Shown here one piece after another: positions 26,680 to 34,645 of a stretch of DNA of 64,000 nt; positions within the stretch are counted from its first letter, which is position 1; the number at the start of each line of letters is the position of its first letter. The stretch is taken from positions 186,001 to 250,000 of the forward strand of contig NZ_CP133597.1 of assembly GCF_031200575.1 (NCBI RefSeq). Direction: 5' to 3'. This stretch comes from Ferroplasma sp. Its GTDB lineage: Archaea > Thermoplasmatota > Thermoplasmata > Thermoplasmatales > Thermoplasmataceae. The notes beneath the pieces are model-generated. The model worked only from the letters and a program-made list of their open reading frames with translations. It made no database searches and was not told where the DNA came from. The translations under genes were made by a program, and so were the position numbers.

Positions 26680-28107
26680 ATGGAAGTATGCATTAATGAT
26701 ACAATGGATTTGATTGAGGACCGTAGAAGCGTACTTGCGTATTTTCAGGAGAAGGGAATCATTGTGACAAAGGATGCCCTTGATAGAATACTTGATTCCA
26801 GCATGGGTGAATTGCTTCCACATCTGGTTACAAAGGAGGTCCTGGATGCCGGTTTTCTCACAGTAAATGATGTTTTAAAATTAATAAGGCAGCCTGAACG
26901 TAAAAAAATGGATTTTGAGGTATATATGCCGGACATTAAGGCCCATAGCTCAGTGGAGGACTTTCGTGAGATGTTCGTGGACAGATACCAGCGTTTGAGG
27001 AGAATTGTTGCCCAGTCTTCAGAAATGAGGGGAACGTACACCATCAAAAGTGCAAAAAAGTCCCAGGGAAAGGTAAAGATTGTTGGTATGGTGTCAGATG
27101 TGGGCAGCACAAAAAATGGACATAAAAAACTACTTCTGGAAGACCTGGAAGATAGCATAACAGTTTTCCTTTTGAAGGGAAAGGGGTTAAATAACGAGCT
27201 GGTGCTGGAGGATGAAGTTCTCGGTGTTATAGGATCGGTAAGCGCAAATGGAAAGGAACCGGTTCTCTTTGCAGATGAAATTATAAGGCCCGATATACCA
27301 TATAAAATGATAGACGAACAGAAGAAAGATCCTGTGTTTGTAGCGTCCCTATCTGACATACATGTTGGAAGCAAAACGTTCAGGAAAGATGACTTTCTTA
27401 AAATGATCTCCTGGATAAAGGCATCAAGGGATGAGGCATCCAAGCTGAAATATCTAATCTTGAGCGGGGATGTTGTGGATGGTATAGGCGTGTATCCAGG
27501 GCAGGATAGAGACCTGGAAATATTAAATCCATATGAACAGTATCAGCAGCTGGCAGAATATGTGAACATGGTTCCGGAGGATATTAATATATTTGTAATG
27601 CCCGGAAACCATGATATTGTAAGGCTTGCGGAGCCACAGCCTGTGTTTTCTGAGAAGATAAAGAGTTTTTTTAATTCAAATGTTACACTGCTGCCAAATC
27701 CATATAATCTTGTCCTTGAAAATAAGAATGTTCTCGTGTATCACGGGATGTCACTCAATGATATGATAGAACTGGTGCCCGGTGCCAGTTATGCCAGTGT
27801 TGGATCTGCCATAGAGGAACTCCTAAAGAGAAGGCACCTGGCTCCCGTATATGGAGGAAAAACTCCCATAATACCATCAAAGAGGGATTACCATGTCATC
27901 GAAGAAGTTCCTGATATATTTATAACAGGGCATATCCACTCGTTCTCGCAGGGAAATTACAGGGGTGTAAGGTACATCAACGCCTCCACATGGCAGTCCC
28001 AGACAGACTATCAGAAAATGATGAATTTCTCACCGAACCCATCAATAATGACACTTTTTGACCTTAATTCAAAAACACAGATCATAAAGGACTTTAAAGA
28101 GTCATAA
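26680..28107 (+). CDS. polB: DNA polymerase D small subunit (DP1)
   Basis: Proofreading exonuclease subunit of the euryarchaeal replicative polymerase D. After an N-terminal helical region and an OB fold (about residues 130-210), the calcineurin-like phosphoesterase domain carries the metal ligands: SLSDIHVGS, LSGDVVDG, MPGNHD, YHGMS and TGHIHSF. Length is 475 residues. Two in-frame starts (26680, 26704) are possible; the upstream TATA is not clear enough to choose. The large subunit DP2 is not in the window. Its 3' end overlaps a convergent hypothetical gene by six bases. Confidence 0.94.
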   Translation: MEVCINDTMDLIEDRRSVLAYFQEKGIIVTKDALDRILDSSMGELLPHLVTKEVLDAGFLTVNDVLKLIRQPERKKMDFEVYMPDIKAHSSVEDFREMFVDRYQRLRRIVAQSSEMRGTYTIKSAKKSQGKVKIVGMVSDVGSTKNGHKKLLLEDLEDSITVFLLKGKGLNNELVLEDEVLGVIGSVSANGKEPVLFADEIIRPDIPYKMIDEQKKDPVFVASLSDIHVGSKTFRKDDFLKMISWIKASRDEASKLKYLILSGDVVDGIGVYPGQDRDLEILNPYEQYQQLAEYVNMVPEDINIFVMPGNHDIVRLAEPQPVFSEKIKSFFNSNVTLLPNPYNLVLENKNVLVYHGMSLNDMIELVPGASYASVGSAIEELLKRRHLAPVYGGKTPIIPSKRDYHVIEEVPDIFITGHIHSFSQGNYRGVRYINASTWQSQTDYQKMMNFSPNPSIMTLFDLNSKTQIIKDFKES

Positions 28108-28443
28108 TGTACTTTTAATTATTTCTTCTATTTCTTTCCTAAATGTGTCCATGAAGTCGTTCAATGCCTCCTGCTTTACTCCTGACGGTGCACTCATGAT
28201 GCCTATCTTTGCAGTTACCTTGGCCATCTTGGCCAGGGAATCATACTCCTTTACCTTTGCCTCCATGAATTCCTCCAGGACCTCAGTGATCTGCTTTTTC
28301 AGTTCGTCATCTTCATTTATCTTTTTTCTTATATACTCCTTAATTAAATCCTTGAATACATCATGTATAGCCTCAAAATACATTTCCTCCGATGGCCCGG
28401 AATTTATTATATTGCTTATATATTCATTAACGTCCTTTTTCAT
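28102..28443 (-). CDS. Hypothetical helical protein
   Basis: A 113-residue, highly charged protein with no membrane segment. The composition (KDLIKEYIRKKINEDDELKK, VLEEFMEAKVKEYDSLAKMAK) indicates long amphipathic helices and perhaps a coiled coil. I recognise no family. It is convergent with the polymerase D small-subunit gene, and its predicted start is well placed. The reading frame is clean and its codon use looks coding. Confidence 0.65.
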   Translation of the reverse strand: MKKDVNEYISNIINSGPSEEMYFEAIHDVFKDLIKEYIRKKINEDDELKKQITEVLEEFMEAKVKEYDSLAKMAKVTAKIGIMSAPSGVKQEALNDFMDTFRKEIEEIIKSTL

Positions 28444-28534
28444 AATACATTAAGCAATATTGCTAATTAAAGTTTAACAAAAATCATTTATTCAATTCAA
28501 AAGTATTAAATAAAAAAGAATGCTCATGTATCTT

Positions 28535-29083
28535 ATGAATAAAAAGATACTGGTAATCGGTATCGCCATGCTTATCGTGGGAATTGCCATGGCAGCAGGA
28601 GGAACTGAATATTTTGAGGATTCATTTAAAAGTACATCCAGCACGCATTACACTGAAATTAAGGCAACTGGATTGAACGTATCCGGCAATATAACTGTGA
28701 AATCAGGTTATATAGTCATGGTTGACGGTGCTGTATCAAACTCTGGATTGGTGAACTATTCTAGCCTTTCTTCTGTAAAAAATGTAACTGCACTTAATTC
28801 AAAGGAACAGAAGGCCAGCGAATCCGATGCTGGACTTGAACTTTTCATAGATTTAAAACCGGGGACATACAGATATGTATACTTTAATAGCACATCCACG
28901 CCACCGGAATACGGGCATATAACAGGGTCACAGTTTGATACAATGGCAGCGCTTATCCTCGGAGGGGGTTTTATAGGCATAATTGGTTTTATTGTAATGA
29001 TCTATGGGGCGATAAAAAAACAGAAGCCAAAGAACCCATATGCAGCCGATGACCCTTACAATATAGATAACATAAAAATATGA
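28535..29083 (+). CDS. Membrane-anchored protein with external glycosylation-rich domain
   Basis: About 182 residues. A hydrophobic N-terminal segment (LVIGIAMLIVGIAMAAGG) and a C-terminal one (ALILGGGFIGIIGFIVMIYGAI) flank a middle domain that is likely outside the cell. That domain holds several N-glycosylation sequons (NVS, NIT, NYS, NVT, NST). The C-tail KKQKPKNPYAADDPYN is probably cytoplasmic. A TATA-like TATTAAATA at 28504-28512 is 27 bases before 28535, which favours this ATG over 28520 and 28526. Function unknown. Confidence 0.7.
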   Translation: MNKKILVIGIAMLIVGIAMAAGGTEYFEDSFKSTSSTHYTEIKATGLNVSGNITVKSGYIVMVDGAVSNSGLVNYSSLSSVKNVTALNSKEQKASESDAGLELFIDLKPGTYRYVYFNSTSTPPEYGHITGSQFDTMAALILGGGFIGIIGFIVMIYGAIKKQKPKNPYAADDPYNIDNIKI

Positions 29084-29119
29084 TTATATTTCTATATATT
29101 TAAAAATCTAATATTGATT

Positions 29120-30229
29120 TCAGTGGTTTGTGAATATTTTTTTTAAATTTATATTTCTGGAACCGTGCTTTCCGAATTCTATTGCCACAAAAAGTAACAG
29201 GAACAATGCTGCAACGAATACAGCAACTGCAGCATTCAATGCTTCATTTCCAAGTGTCAGGAAGACAGGGAATATAAATCCTGCCACTGCAGAGAAATTC
29301 ATGCTGGGTCCAATCTTATCCGCCTCAACATTGAGGTTTCTGCTTATAATTGGAAGCAGGGAATTTACACCCAGACCAAACATGGTGAATATTATGGCAA
29401 ATGCCAGATTCAGTGTTGCAAAGAATAATACTCCACTGATACCCACTATTATCAGCGATGAAAACAGTGTTTTTTTCAGTGAAAAACGGGCCATCATTGC
29501 CGGCAGGAGCAGGTATGCAAATACGGCAACAGAATATGCTGCTATCGACTCTACAAATGATGAGGGCCCAAGATATGATGGAACTATTTCCAGTACATAT
29601 GCAGGTGTAAATCCGAGAAGGAATATGATAAACACTTTTAATGAAAAATTGAAATGGAATTTCTGCAACATGGGTGATATAACATTATGCTTTCTTGAAA
29701 ATAATAGTGCCGGGGCGAATATAATTCCTGCTATTGAAACCAGTTCCCATGAGCCCAGTACCATGAAAAAAATAGCACCCAGAAGCCATCCAATGGCCCA
29801 TCCCCCCATTGTCAGCCCTATTACCTTCCTGTCAGCCGTTATGGAGGATACCTCTATGGATGCTGATGTTGCAAGGCCGAAAAATACGCCTATCATGAAC
29901 CTGCTTGCAAATAGCTCAGCAAATGTCGTTTCATATCCCATCCCGAATGAAATCAGGGCCATAATGGTAATAGAAAGTAAAGCCAGCCTTGGTACCCCGA
30001 TTCTACCGGCATATGAATATACAAATGGCGTTACCATCCTTCCAATGAATGGTATCCCCAGAAGTATGAATGATTCTATGTATGAGAAATGAAGGGTCGT
30101 CACAATATCCTCTATAAAGAATGCAAAATCCATCAAAAAGAATGTGGCAATAGAATATGAGAATATTGGCAGTATTTTGTTGAATTCTGATTTGGATATA
30201 TTTAAATTATTTACATGTAAGTTTAACAT
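29120..30229 (-). CDS. MFS transporter
   Basis: A 369-residue protein with about eleven to twelve hydrophobic segments and typical MFS loops (FIGRMVTPFVYSYAGRIGVPR, ASRFMIGVFFGLATSASIE). I cannot assign a substrate. A TATA-like element (reverse strand of 30252-30259) lies 26-27 bases before the start, so it has its own leaderless promoter. A long open frame also exists on the opposite strand within it, but it is compositional. Confidence 0.83.
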   Translation of the reverse strand: MLNLHVNNLNISKSEFNKILPIFSYSIATFFLMDFAFFIEDIVTTLHFSYIESFILLGIPFIGRMVTPFVYSYAGRIGVPRLALLSITIMALISFGMGYETTFAELFASRFMIGVFFGLATSASIEVSSITADRKVIGLTMGGWAIGWLLGAIFFMVLGSWELVSIAGIIFAPALLFSRKHNVISPMLQKFHFNFSLKVFIIFLLGFTPAYVLEIVPSYLGPSSFVESIAAYSVAVFAYLLLPAMMARFSLKKTLFSSLIIVGISGVLFFATLNLAFAIIFTMFGLGVNSLLPIISRNLNVEADKIGPSMNFSAVAGFIFPVFLTLGNEALNAAVAVFVAALFLLLFVAIEFGKHGSRNINLKKIFTNH

Positions 30230-30279
30230 ATAATACGAAATTCGACATTAATATTTATGTGTTATTCTTTATATTATTA

Positions 30280-30287
30280 TTTATATA
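30280..30287 (+). promoter_or_regulatory. TATA box in front of the intergenic RNA candidate
   Basis: TTTATATA centred about 25 bases before 30309, the first base of a predicted closing stem. The spacing is that used by mapped-looking leaderless promoters elsewhere in the window. It lies between divergent genes and is not needed for either of them. Confidence 0.4.
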
Positions 30288-30306
30288 TGAAAAGGGGGAA
30301 TTAATA

Positions 30307-30440
30307 ATGGCGTTGGGTATCATTACGTTTAGTAAGAGTTTTCATGGATTTCAGGGGCATTTAACACTGCCGCATATAACGGTTGCCCGTTAAGTTCTAG
30401 CAATATGTTCAGGCTGATTCCAAAAACCCAACGTTTCGCG
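30307..30440 (+). ncRNA. Candidate structured RNA in the 30230-30592 intergenic region
   Basis: The 363-base gap before the leuC-like gene holds a GC-richer island in AT-rich surroundings. Bases 30311-30318 (CGTTGGGT) pair perfectly with 30426-30433 (ACCCAACG), and two G-U pairs extend the stem to 30309 and 30435. Inside lie a six-pair hairpin with a TTGC loop at 30377-30392 and a four-pair stem at 30356-30371. The 5' end of the stem matches the expected start from the TATA box at 30280. No C/D or tRNA features are present. A 28-codon frame from 30307, and a 51-codon frame on the reverse strand (30329-30484), are alternatives. This is inference from structure only. Confidence 0.35.
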
Positions 30441-30565
30441 GCCTTTACTGAAAATTTGTATGAATAATGGGAATAGTTTTGCATTAATTATTATAATAAA
30501 TACTATTAGAAATTTATATATAATGAATGCATAATTCGTAAATTTAATACTAAAATAGTAATTGA

Positions 30566-30573
30566 TTTATAAA
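30566..30573 (+). promoter_or_regulatory. TATA box of the leuC/hacA-like operon
   Basis: TTTATAAA centred 23-24 bases before the ATG at 30593, giving a leaderless start. A short frame beginning at the ATG at 30582 stops after four codons. Confidence 0.5.
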
Positions 30574-30592
30574 AGAACAGCATGAGCATTCA

Positions 30593-31843
30593 ATGAATAT
30601 AGTAGAAAAGATACTGTTTAACCATTCAACAGAACCTGTAAAAACCATTTCCCCAGGAGATATTGCTACGGTCATGGTCGACAGGGCAATAATAGTTGAT
30701 ATGGCTGCGCTCCATCCAGAATTTGTAGAAAATCCACCTTTAAGACCATTTGACCCAGAGAAGATATCACTGGTGTTCGATCATTACGTTCCTGCACCCA
30801 GCATAGAAATAGCAAACAGGGTGAACAGATTACGAAAACTCGTTTCCAGGTGGGGAATCAAAGATTTTTTTGATACTGGAAGAGGAGGAATTTCACATGT
30901 GCTTGGTGGTGAGCTCGGATGGTTTAAACCGGGAAGCCTTATTGCAAATACAGACTCACATACTATAGCAACAGGTGCGTTCAATACCCTGGGAAGAGGC
31001 CTTGGAACTCCAGAGCTCATGAATATAATAGCGACAGGAAAGACCTGGTTCATGGTCGGTGAAACATTAAAGGCAGAGCTAAATGGAAGCGTAAGGAGAG
31101 GATCGTCGGCCAAAGATGTGTTTTTCCATATAGCATCTATTACTGGGGACATACCTGGCAAGAATGTTGAATTTGCGGGGACAGGGATAAAAACACTGGG
31201 AATGGATGAGAGAAGTGCGATATCAACAATGTGTGCTGAACTCAGTGCTGAATTTGCTGTGTTTCCTCCGGATGATATTCTAAGAAATTATATGGATTCT
31301 GCAGGAGTCAGGGACTACCGTGCAATAACACCAGATAGCGATGCGGAATATTTTGATGAGATACATGTAGATATGGAATCTGTTGAGCCAATGGTGGCCA
31401 TGCCTGACCGAATCATAAACAATGTGAAGCCAGTTTCTGAACTGGGAAGGGTAAACGTGGATGTTGCTGTGGTCGGTTCCTGTGCCAATGGAAGGCTTTC
31501 AGATATCAGGGATGTAGCCGAAGTCCTGCGGGGTAAAAAGATAAACAGAAATGTCCGCCTTACAGTTACCCCGGCATCCAGAAAGGTATACATGGAGGCT
31601 GAAAGGCTCGGGTATCTCAGTACAATTATAGAGGCAAATGGCCTTGTAACAAATCCGACCTGCGGGGCATGCCTCGGAGGGCACATGGGGGTTGTGGGTG
31701 ATGGTGATACTGTGATAAGCTCAACAACCAGGAACTTTAAAGGAAGGATGGGGTCCAGCAGGGCAAGCATATACCTTGCATCAGCCAGAACAGTTGCCAT
31801 ATCGGCTCTTTATGGATATATAAAAGGTGATCTTAATGAATAA
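30593..31843 (+). CDS. Aconitase-family dehydratase large subunit (LeuC/LysT-like)
   Basis: Large subunit of 3-isopropylmalate dehydratase or homoaconitase, 416 residues. The Fe-S ligands are in GSCANGR and PTCGACLGG, and the substrate-binding TDSHT and SSTTRNFKGRMG blocks are present. Family members isomerise 2-hydroxy to 3-hydroxy tricarboxylic or dicarboxylic acids. It is coupled by an eight-base overlap to the small subunit. The homocitrate synthase-like gene at 36084 and the LysN-like gene at 19274 raise the homoaconitase possibility; leucine synthesis remains equally possible on sequence alone. Confidence 0.85.
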   Translation: MNIVEKILFNHSTEPVKTISPGDIATVMVDRAIIVDMAALHPEFVENPPLRPFDPEKISLVFDHYVPAPSIEIANRVNRLRKLVSRWGIKDFFDTGRGGISHVLGGELGWFKPGSLIANTDSHTIATGAFNTLGRGLGTPELMNIIATGKTWFMVGETLKAELNGSVRRGSSAKDVFFHIASITGDIPGKNVEFAGTGIKTLGMDERSAISTMCAELSAEFAVFPPDDILRNYMDSAGVRDYRAITPDSDAEYFDEIHVDMESVEPMVAMPDRIINNVKPVSELGRVNVDVAVVGSCANGRLSDIRDVAEVLRGKKINRNVRLTVTPASRKVYMEAERLGYLSTIIEANGLVTNPTCGACLGGHMGVVGDGDTVISSTTRNFKGRMGSSRASIYLASARTVAISALYGYIKGDLNE

Positions 31844-32339
31844 CATAACAGGAAAAGCCTGGGTTTTCGGAGACGATATTAACACTGACCTAATATATCC
31901 GCAGATATGCTACACACTTCCAGAAGCCGAAAAACCATTTCATGCCATGGAGGCAAATCGCCCAGGCTGGGCCACTCTGGTAGGGGCAGGTGATATAATA
32001 ATAGGGGGTAGGAATTTTGGAACCGGATCAAGCAGGCCGGCTGCGGATAATCTTAAGAAGCTTGGCATATCCTGCATTATTGCAGAATCGGTCAATGGCC
32101 TTTTCCTGAGAAATGCTGTGAACACCGGAATTATGGCTATTGAAGCCAGTGGCGTGCATGATGTCGTGGATGAGGGGGATACAATTACTGTAGATCTAGA
32201 AAATTGTAGAATTACAGATATAACTAATCAGAGGTCGGTTGCCTTCAGGGGGCTACCGCCATTTCTAATGGAAATCATTGAAAACGGAGGTATAATAAAC
32301 GTACTGCGGGCAAAGGGTTTGCTTGGTAAACCTCTATGA
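31836..32339 (+). CDS. Aconitase-family dehydratase small subunit (LeuD/LysU-like)
   Basis: Swivelling small subunit, 167 residues. WVFGDDINTDLIYP and GGRNFGTGSSRPAADNLKKLGI are the family's swivel-domain motifs. The specificity loop after DLIYPQ reads ICYTLPEAEKPF and does not match the YLRT-type loop of standard isopropylmalate isomerases, so the substrate is open. GGTGAT at 31826-31831, within the LeuC-like coding region, precedes the ATG at 31836 (an in-frame upstream start at 31827 is less likely). Its 3' end overlaps a convergent transporter gene. Confidence 0.85.
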   Translation: MNNITGKAWVFGDDINTDLIYPQICYTLPEAEKPFHAMEANRPGWATLVGAGDIIIGGRNFGTGSSRPAADNLKKLGISCIIAESVNGLFLRNAVNTGIMAIEASGVHDVVDEGDTITVDLENCRITDITNQRSVAFRGLPPFLMEIIENGGIINVLRAKGLLGKPL

Positions 32340-33524
32340 TGGTACAGCCTTTATAAGGTTCCCCCTGACCAGGAATATCAATGGCAGGAATATGAGGCCG
32401 ATTATTCCCATGGCAATCCATGAAACTGTATAGTTATAATCTGAATACAGAACAGTGAATACAACAGGCACGACCACTGCCACCAGAAGCTGCAGTGTAT
32501 TTACAAATGACAGGGTTAACGAAACAAGATCCCTGCGGGCCAGATACCTGACAAGTGTGTATGTAATGGACATTCCATAGACGGTTATCATTCCTATGGC
32601 TATTGCCAGTATTATAATGAGTATATAACTGTGCAAAAATCCTATCGCTATCAGGGACAGTGATAGTACTATATTTATAGCCATGAATGTTCCTATTTTG
32701 TGATTGGTCCTGGAAAAATGGTAGCCGCCTATCACACCCCCGAAGAATCCAATTAGGAGATACAGTGCAGATATCCCGCCTGCCAGGTCTGCCGAATAAT
32801 TTATGGATTCCAGGTAATATACAAAAAACTGTCCTATTATGGTTTCAGCCACCATGGCTGCTATTCCTATGAAGGCGATAAGGATTATAGTTCTGCTGGA
32901 GAATACCTTCTTAAAACTGGTGAATATGTCTGATTTGTTTGTTTTTACATTTTTAATATCCCTGAAAAGAATGGTAAGAACAGCGAAAAGTGCCATGGTG
33001 GCTACACCTGCTATTATGAATGGGATCCTGTATCCCATATACTGGTCAAGAATGGCCCATCCTATTATGCCAACACCGCCACCCACATTAAACGCACCAT
33101 TATATATCCCTATATGGAACGCATATTTGTTTTCCGGTACTATTGATGCAAGGAGGCTGAGTGCCGGTGAGAAGAAAAGTGCAGCAGACATTCCTGCGAA
33201 AAACCTTGAAATTATAAGTTCTGTAAAATTGTTTGAAAGCCCTGATATAATGGCAAAAACTGATACAAAAAGAAGTCCTATCAGGGATGTTGTCTTATCG
33301 CCTATATATGAGGATAGATATCCTCCCAGTACCTGGAAAATCGCTATGCCTATGTAAAATGCGGTTACGAGGGTACCCAGCTGTACAACTGTCAGGTGCA
33401 TATATGCCTTTATATACACAAGAGCAGGCGCCATGTCCATCCAGTTAAGGGCATACAGAGCCCTGGCAGCATGTACCAAACCAGCTCTGGCACCGTAATT
33501 CATTGCCGATAATCTAAATCGCAT
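32334..33524 (-). CDS. MFS transporter
   Basis: A 396-residue protein with about twelve membrane helices. GYLSSYIGDKTTSLIGLLF and ISRFFAGMSAALFFSPAL are the first-half MFS loop and helix 4 motifs; a cytoplasmic loop FRDIKNVKTNKSDIF separates the halves. Substrate unknown; it resembles the sugar/organic-acid/metabolite permeases common in heterotrophic acidophilic archaea. Monocistronic, 28 bases downstream of the phosphoesterase start region on the same strand. Confidence 0.84.
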   Translation of the reverse strand: MRFRLSAMNYGARAGLVHAARALYALNWMDMAPALVYIKAYMHLTVVQLGTLVTAFYIGIAIFQVLGGYLSSYIGDKTTSLIGLLFVSVFAIISGLSNNFTELIISRFFAGMSAALFFSPALSLLASIVPENKYAFHIGIYNGAFNVGGGVGIIGWAILDQYMGYRIPFIIAGVATMALFAVLTILFRDIKNVKTNKSDIFTSFKKVFSSRTIILIAFIGIAAMVAETIIGQFFVYYLESINYSADLAGGISALYLLIGFFGGVIGGYHFSRTNHKIGTFMAINIVLSLSLIAIGFLHSYILIIILAIAIGMITVYGMSITYTLVRYLARRDLVSLTLSFVNTLQLLVAVVVPVVFTVLYSDYNYTVSWIAMGIIGLIFLPLIFLVRGNLIKAVPS

Positions 33525-33552
33525 TTATAAATATATCCCAGAGAAAGAAGAA

Positions 33553-34242
33553 TCAAACATAATATCTTTTCAATTTTTCATAGATATTTTCGTCCTTTAT
33601 CAGTGCTTTCAATTTGACCAGCACCCTGTCACGATCGTAGTTAAATTTTCTCATGGTTATTGTTTCATTTTCTGTATCTATCACTGCATATGACGGCTTT
33701 CCTGAAAAATCCCTCGGCTGCCCGGCACTGCCCGGGTTTATTATCTTATTCCTGTAAACCATCATAAAATGTGTGTGGCCAACCAGTATGTATCTATACT
33801 TATCAAAAAACTGCTTATCCCGGAAAACCTTTTCTGCCTCATTTGCAAAGAGATACCCGTCCAGATTGTTATATGGAGATGCATGTACCAGATATGCCAG
33901 GCCATTTCCTGTATCCAGTTCATAATTAAGGTGAAATGTTTTCAAGAACTCCATATCGGTTTTACTCAAAAGTTTCATGCTTATGTTTTCCCTGGTATAA
34001 TCGCTCAATTCCAGCATATCGAAAGAACAGTTGCATGAAGCCCCTGTAAGAACTGCATTATCATGATTTCCCATTATATTTACATCGCTGTTGCTTTTCA
34101 GGAAATCCAGAACCTTATCCGGTTCCGGCCCGTAATCAACAGCATCCCCCAGGAAAACCATTTTATCGTATTTCTCATGACTCACCAGTGTTTCCAGGGC
34201 ATCAAAGTTTCCATGTACATCAGATATCACTAGAAGTTTCAT
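33553..34242 (-). CDS. Metallophosphoesterase, YfcE/MJ0936-like
   Basis: Calcineurin-like phosphoesterase of 229 residues. All dimetal motifs are present: ISDVHGNFDAL, LGDAVDYG, MGNHD, and GHTHF near the C-terminal third. Such enzymes hydrolyse phosphodiesters or phosphomonoesters. The substrate is unknown. An AT-rich palindrome (34261-34279) overlies the position where its TATA box would be (about 26 bases upstream), shared with the divergent arsR side. Confidence 0.85.
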   Translation of the reverse strand: MKLLVISDVHGNFDALETLVSHEKYDKMVFLGDAVDYGPEPDKVLDFLKSNSDVNIMGNHDNAVLTGASCNCSFDMLELSDYTRENISMKLLSKTDMEFLKTFHLNYELDTGNGLAYLVHASPYNNLDGYLFANEAEKVFRDKQFFDKYRYILVGHTHFMMVYRNKIINPGSAGQPRDFSGKPSYAVIDTENETITMRKFNYDRDRVLVKLKALIKDENIYEKLKRYYV

Positions 34243-34260
34243 ATATCGGTTATCATAATT

Positions 34261-34279
34261 ACATATTTATTATATATGT
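34261..34279. promoter_or_regulatory. Inverted repeat in the metallophosphoesterase-arsR intergenic region
   Basis: ACATAT and ATATGT face each other across seven bases. The element covers the likely TATA position of the minus-strand gene and is 50 bases from arsR. It could be an ArsR-family operator, or simply a symmetric AT-rich promoter; the composition makes chance pairing likely. Confidence 0.3.
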
Positions 34280-34302
34280 TAATTTTTACATATGAATAAT
34301 TA

Positions 34303-34310
34303 TTTATATA
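34303..34310 (+). promoter_or_regulatory. TATA box of arsR-arsB
   Basis: TTTATATA centred 24-25 bases before the arsR ATG at 34331, the spacing of a leaderless start. Confidence 0.55.
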
Positions 34311-34330
34311 TAATTTTAATTTTGTATTGA

Positions 34331-34645
34331 ATGGAAAAAATCACAGATCTGAATATTTATAAAATGCTTTCAGATGAAGTAAGGCTTAAAATATTGAAGA
34401 TGCTATCAATACAAAACATGGCTGTTGGCGAAATAGTTGAAAAAACAGGTATGGATCAACCACTCATTTCCCATAAATTAAAGGAGTTAAGGGAGAACGG
34501 TTTAACATTGAGCTACAGATCAGGAAAAAGTATAATATATTCATTATCCAGTGATTCCTTAAAAGAGGTTATTTCTGTGGTTGAATCGGCGGGGAATAAA
34601 ATCGACTATGTTTGCAACTGCGTTGAATGTAAAGAGAATGATTAA
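34331..34645 (+). CDS. arsR: ArsR family transcriptional regulator
   Basis: A 104-residue winged-helix repressor. MLSDEVRLKILKML and QPLISHKLKELRENG are the family's helix 2 and DNA-recognition helix. The C-terminus CNCVEC is a cysteine cluster (three Cys in six residues) suited to binding arsenite or another thiophilic metal; the classic ELCVCDL helix-3 site is absent, so sensing would use the tail. It shares one base with arsB, forming a two-gene operon that fits a metalloid-response unit. Confidence 0.88.
   Translation: MEKITDLNIYKMLSDEVRLKILKMLSIQNMAVGEIVEKTGMDQPLISHKLKELRENGLTLSYRSGKSIIYSLSSDSLKEVISVVESAGNKIDYVCNCVECKEND

Noticed and set aside
26745-27443. 232-codon reverse frame inside the polymerase D small-subunit gene
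   Set aside because: Shadow of a strongly supported gene; Ser/Phe-rich without family features.
29130-30092. Long open frame opposite the MFS gene (about 320 codons)
   Set aside because: Composition effect of a hydrophobic gene on the complementary strand; the product has low-complexity Asn/Ser/Ile content and no motif, while the minus-strand frame is a clear transporter.
30329-30484. 51-codon reverse-strand frame in the leuC upstream gap
   Set aside because: It begins at an ATG after an AT-rich stretch and reads as a plausible peptide, but there is no homology I recognise, no GGTGAT, and the same bases form the RNA-like stems. Kept as an alternative only.
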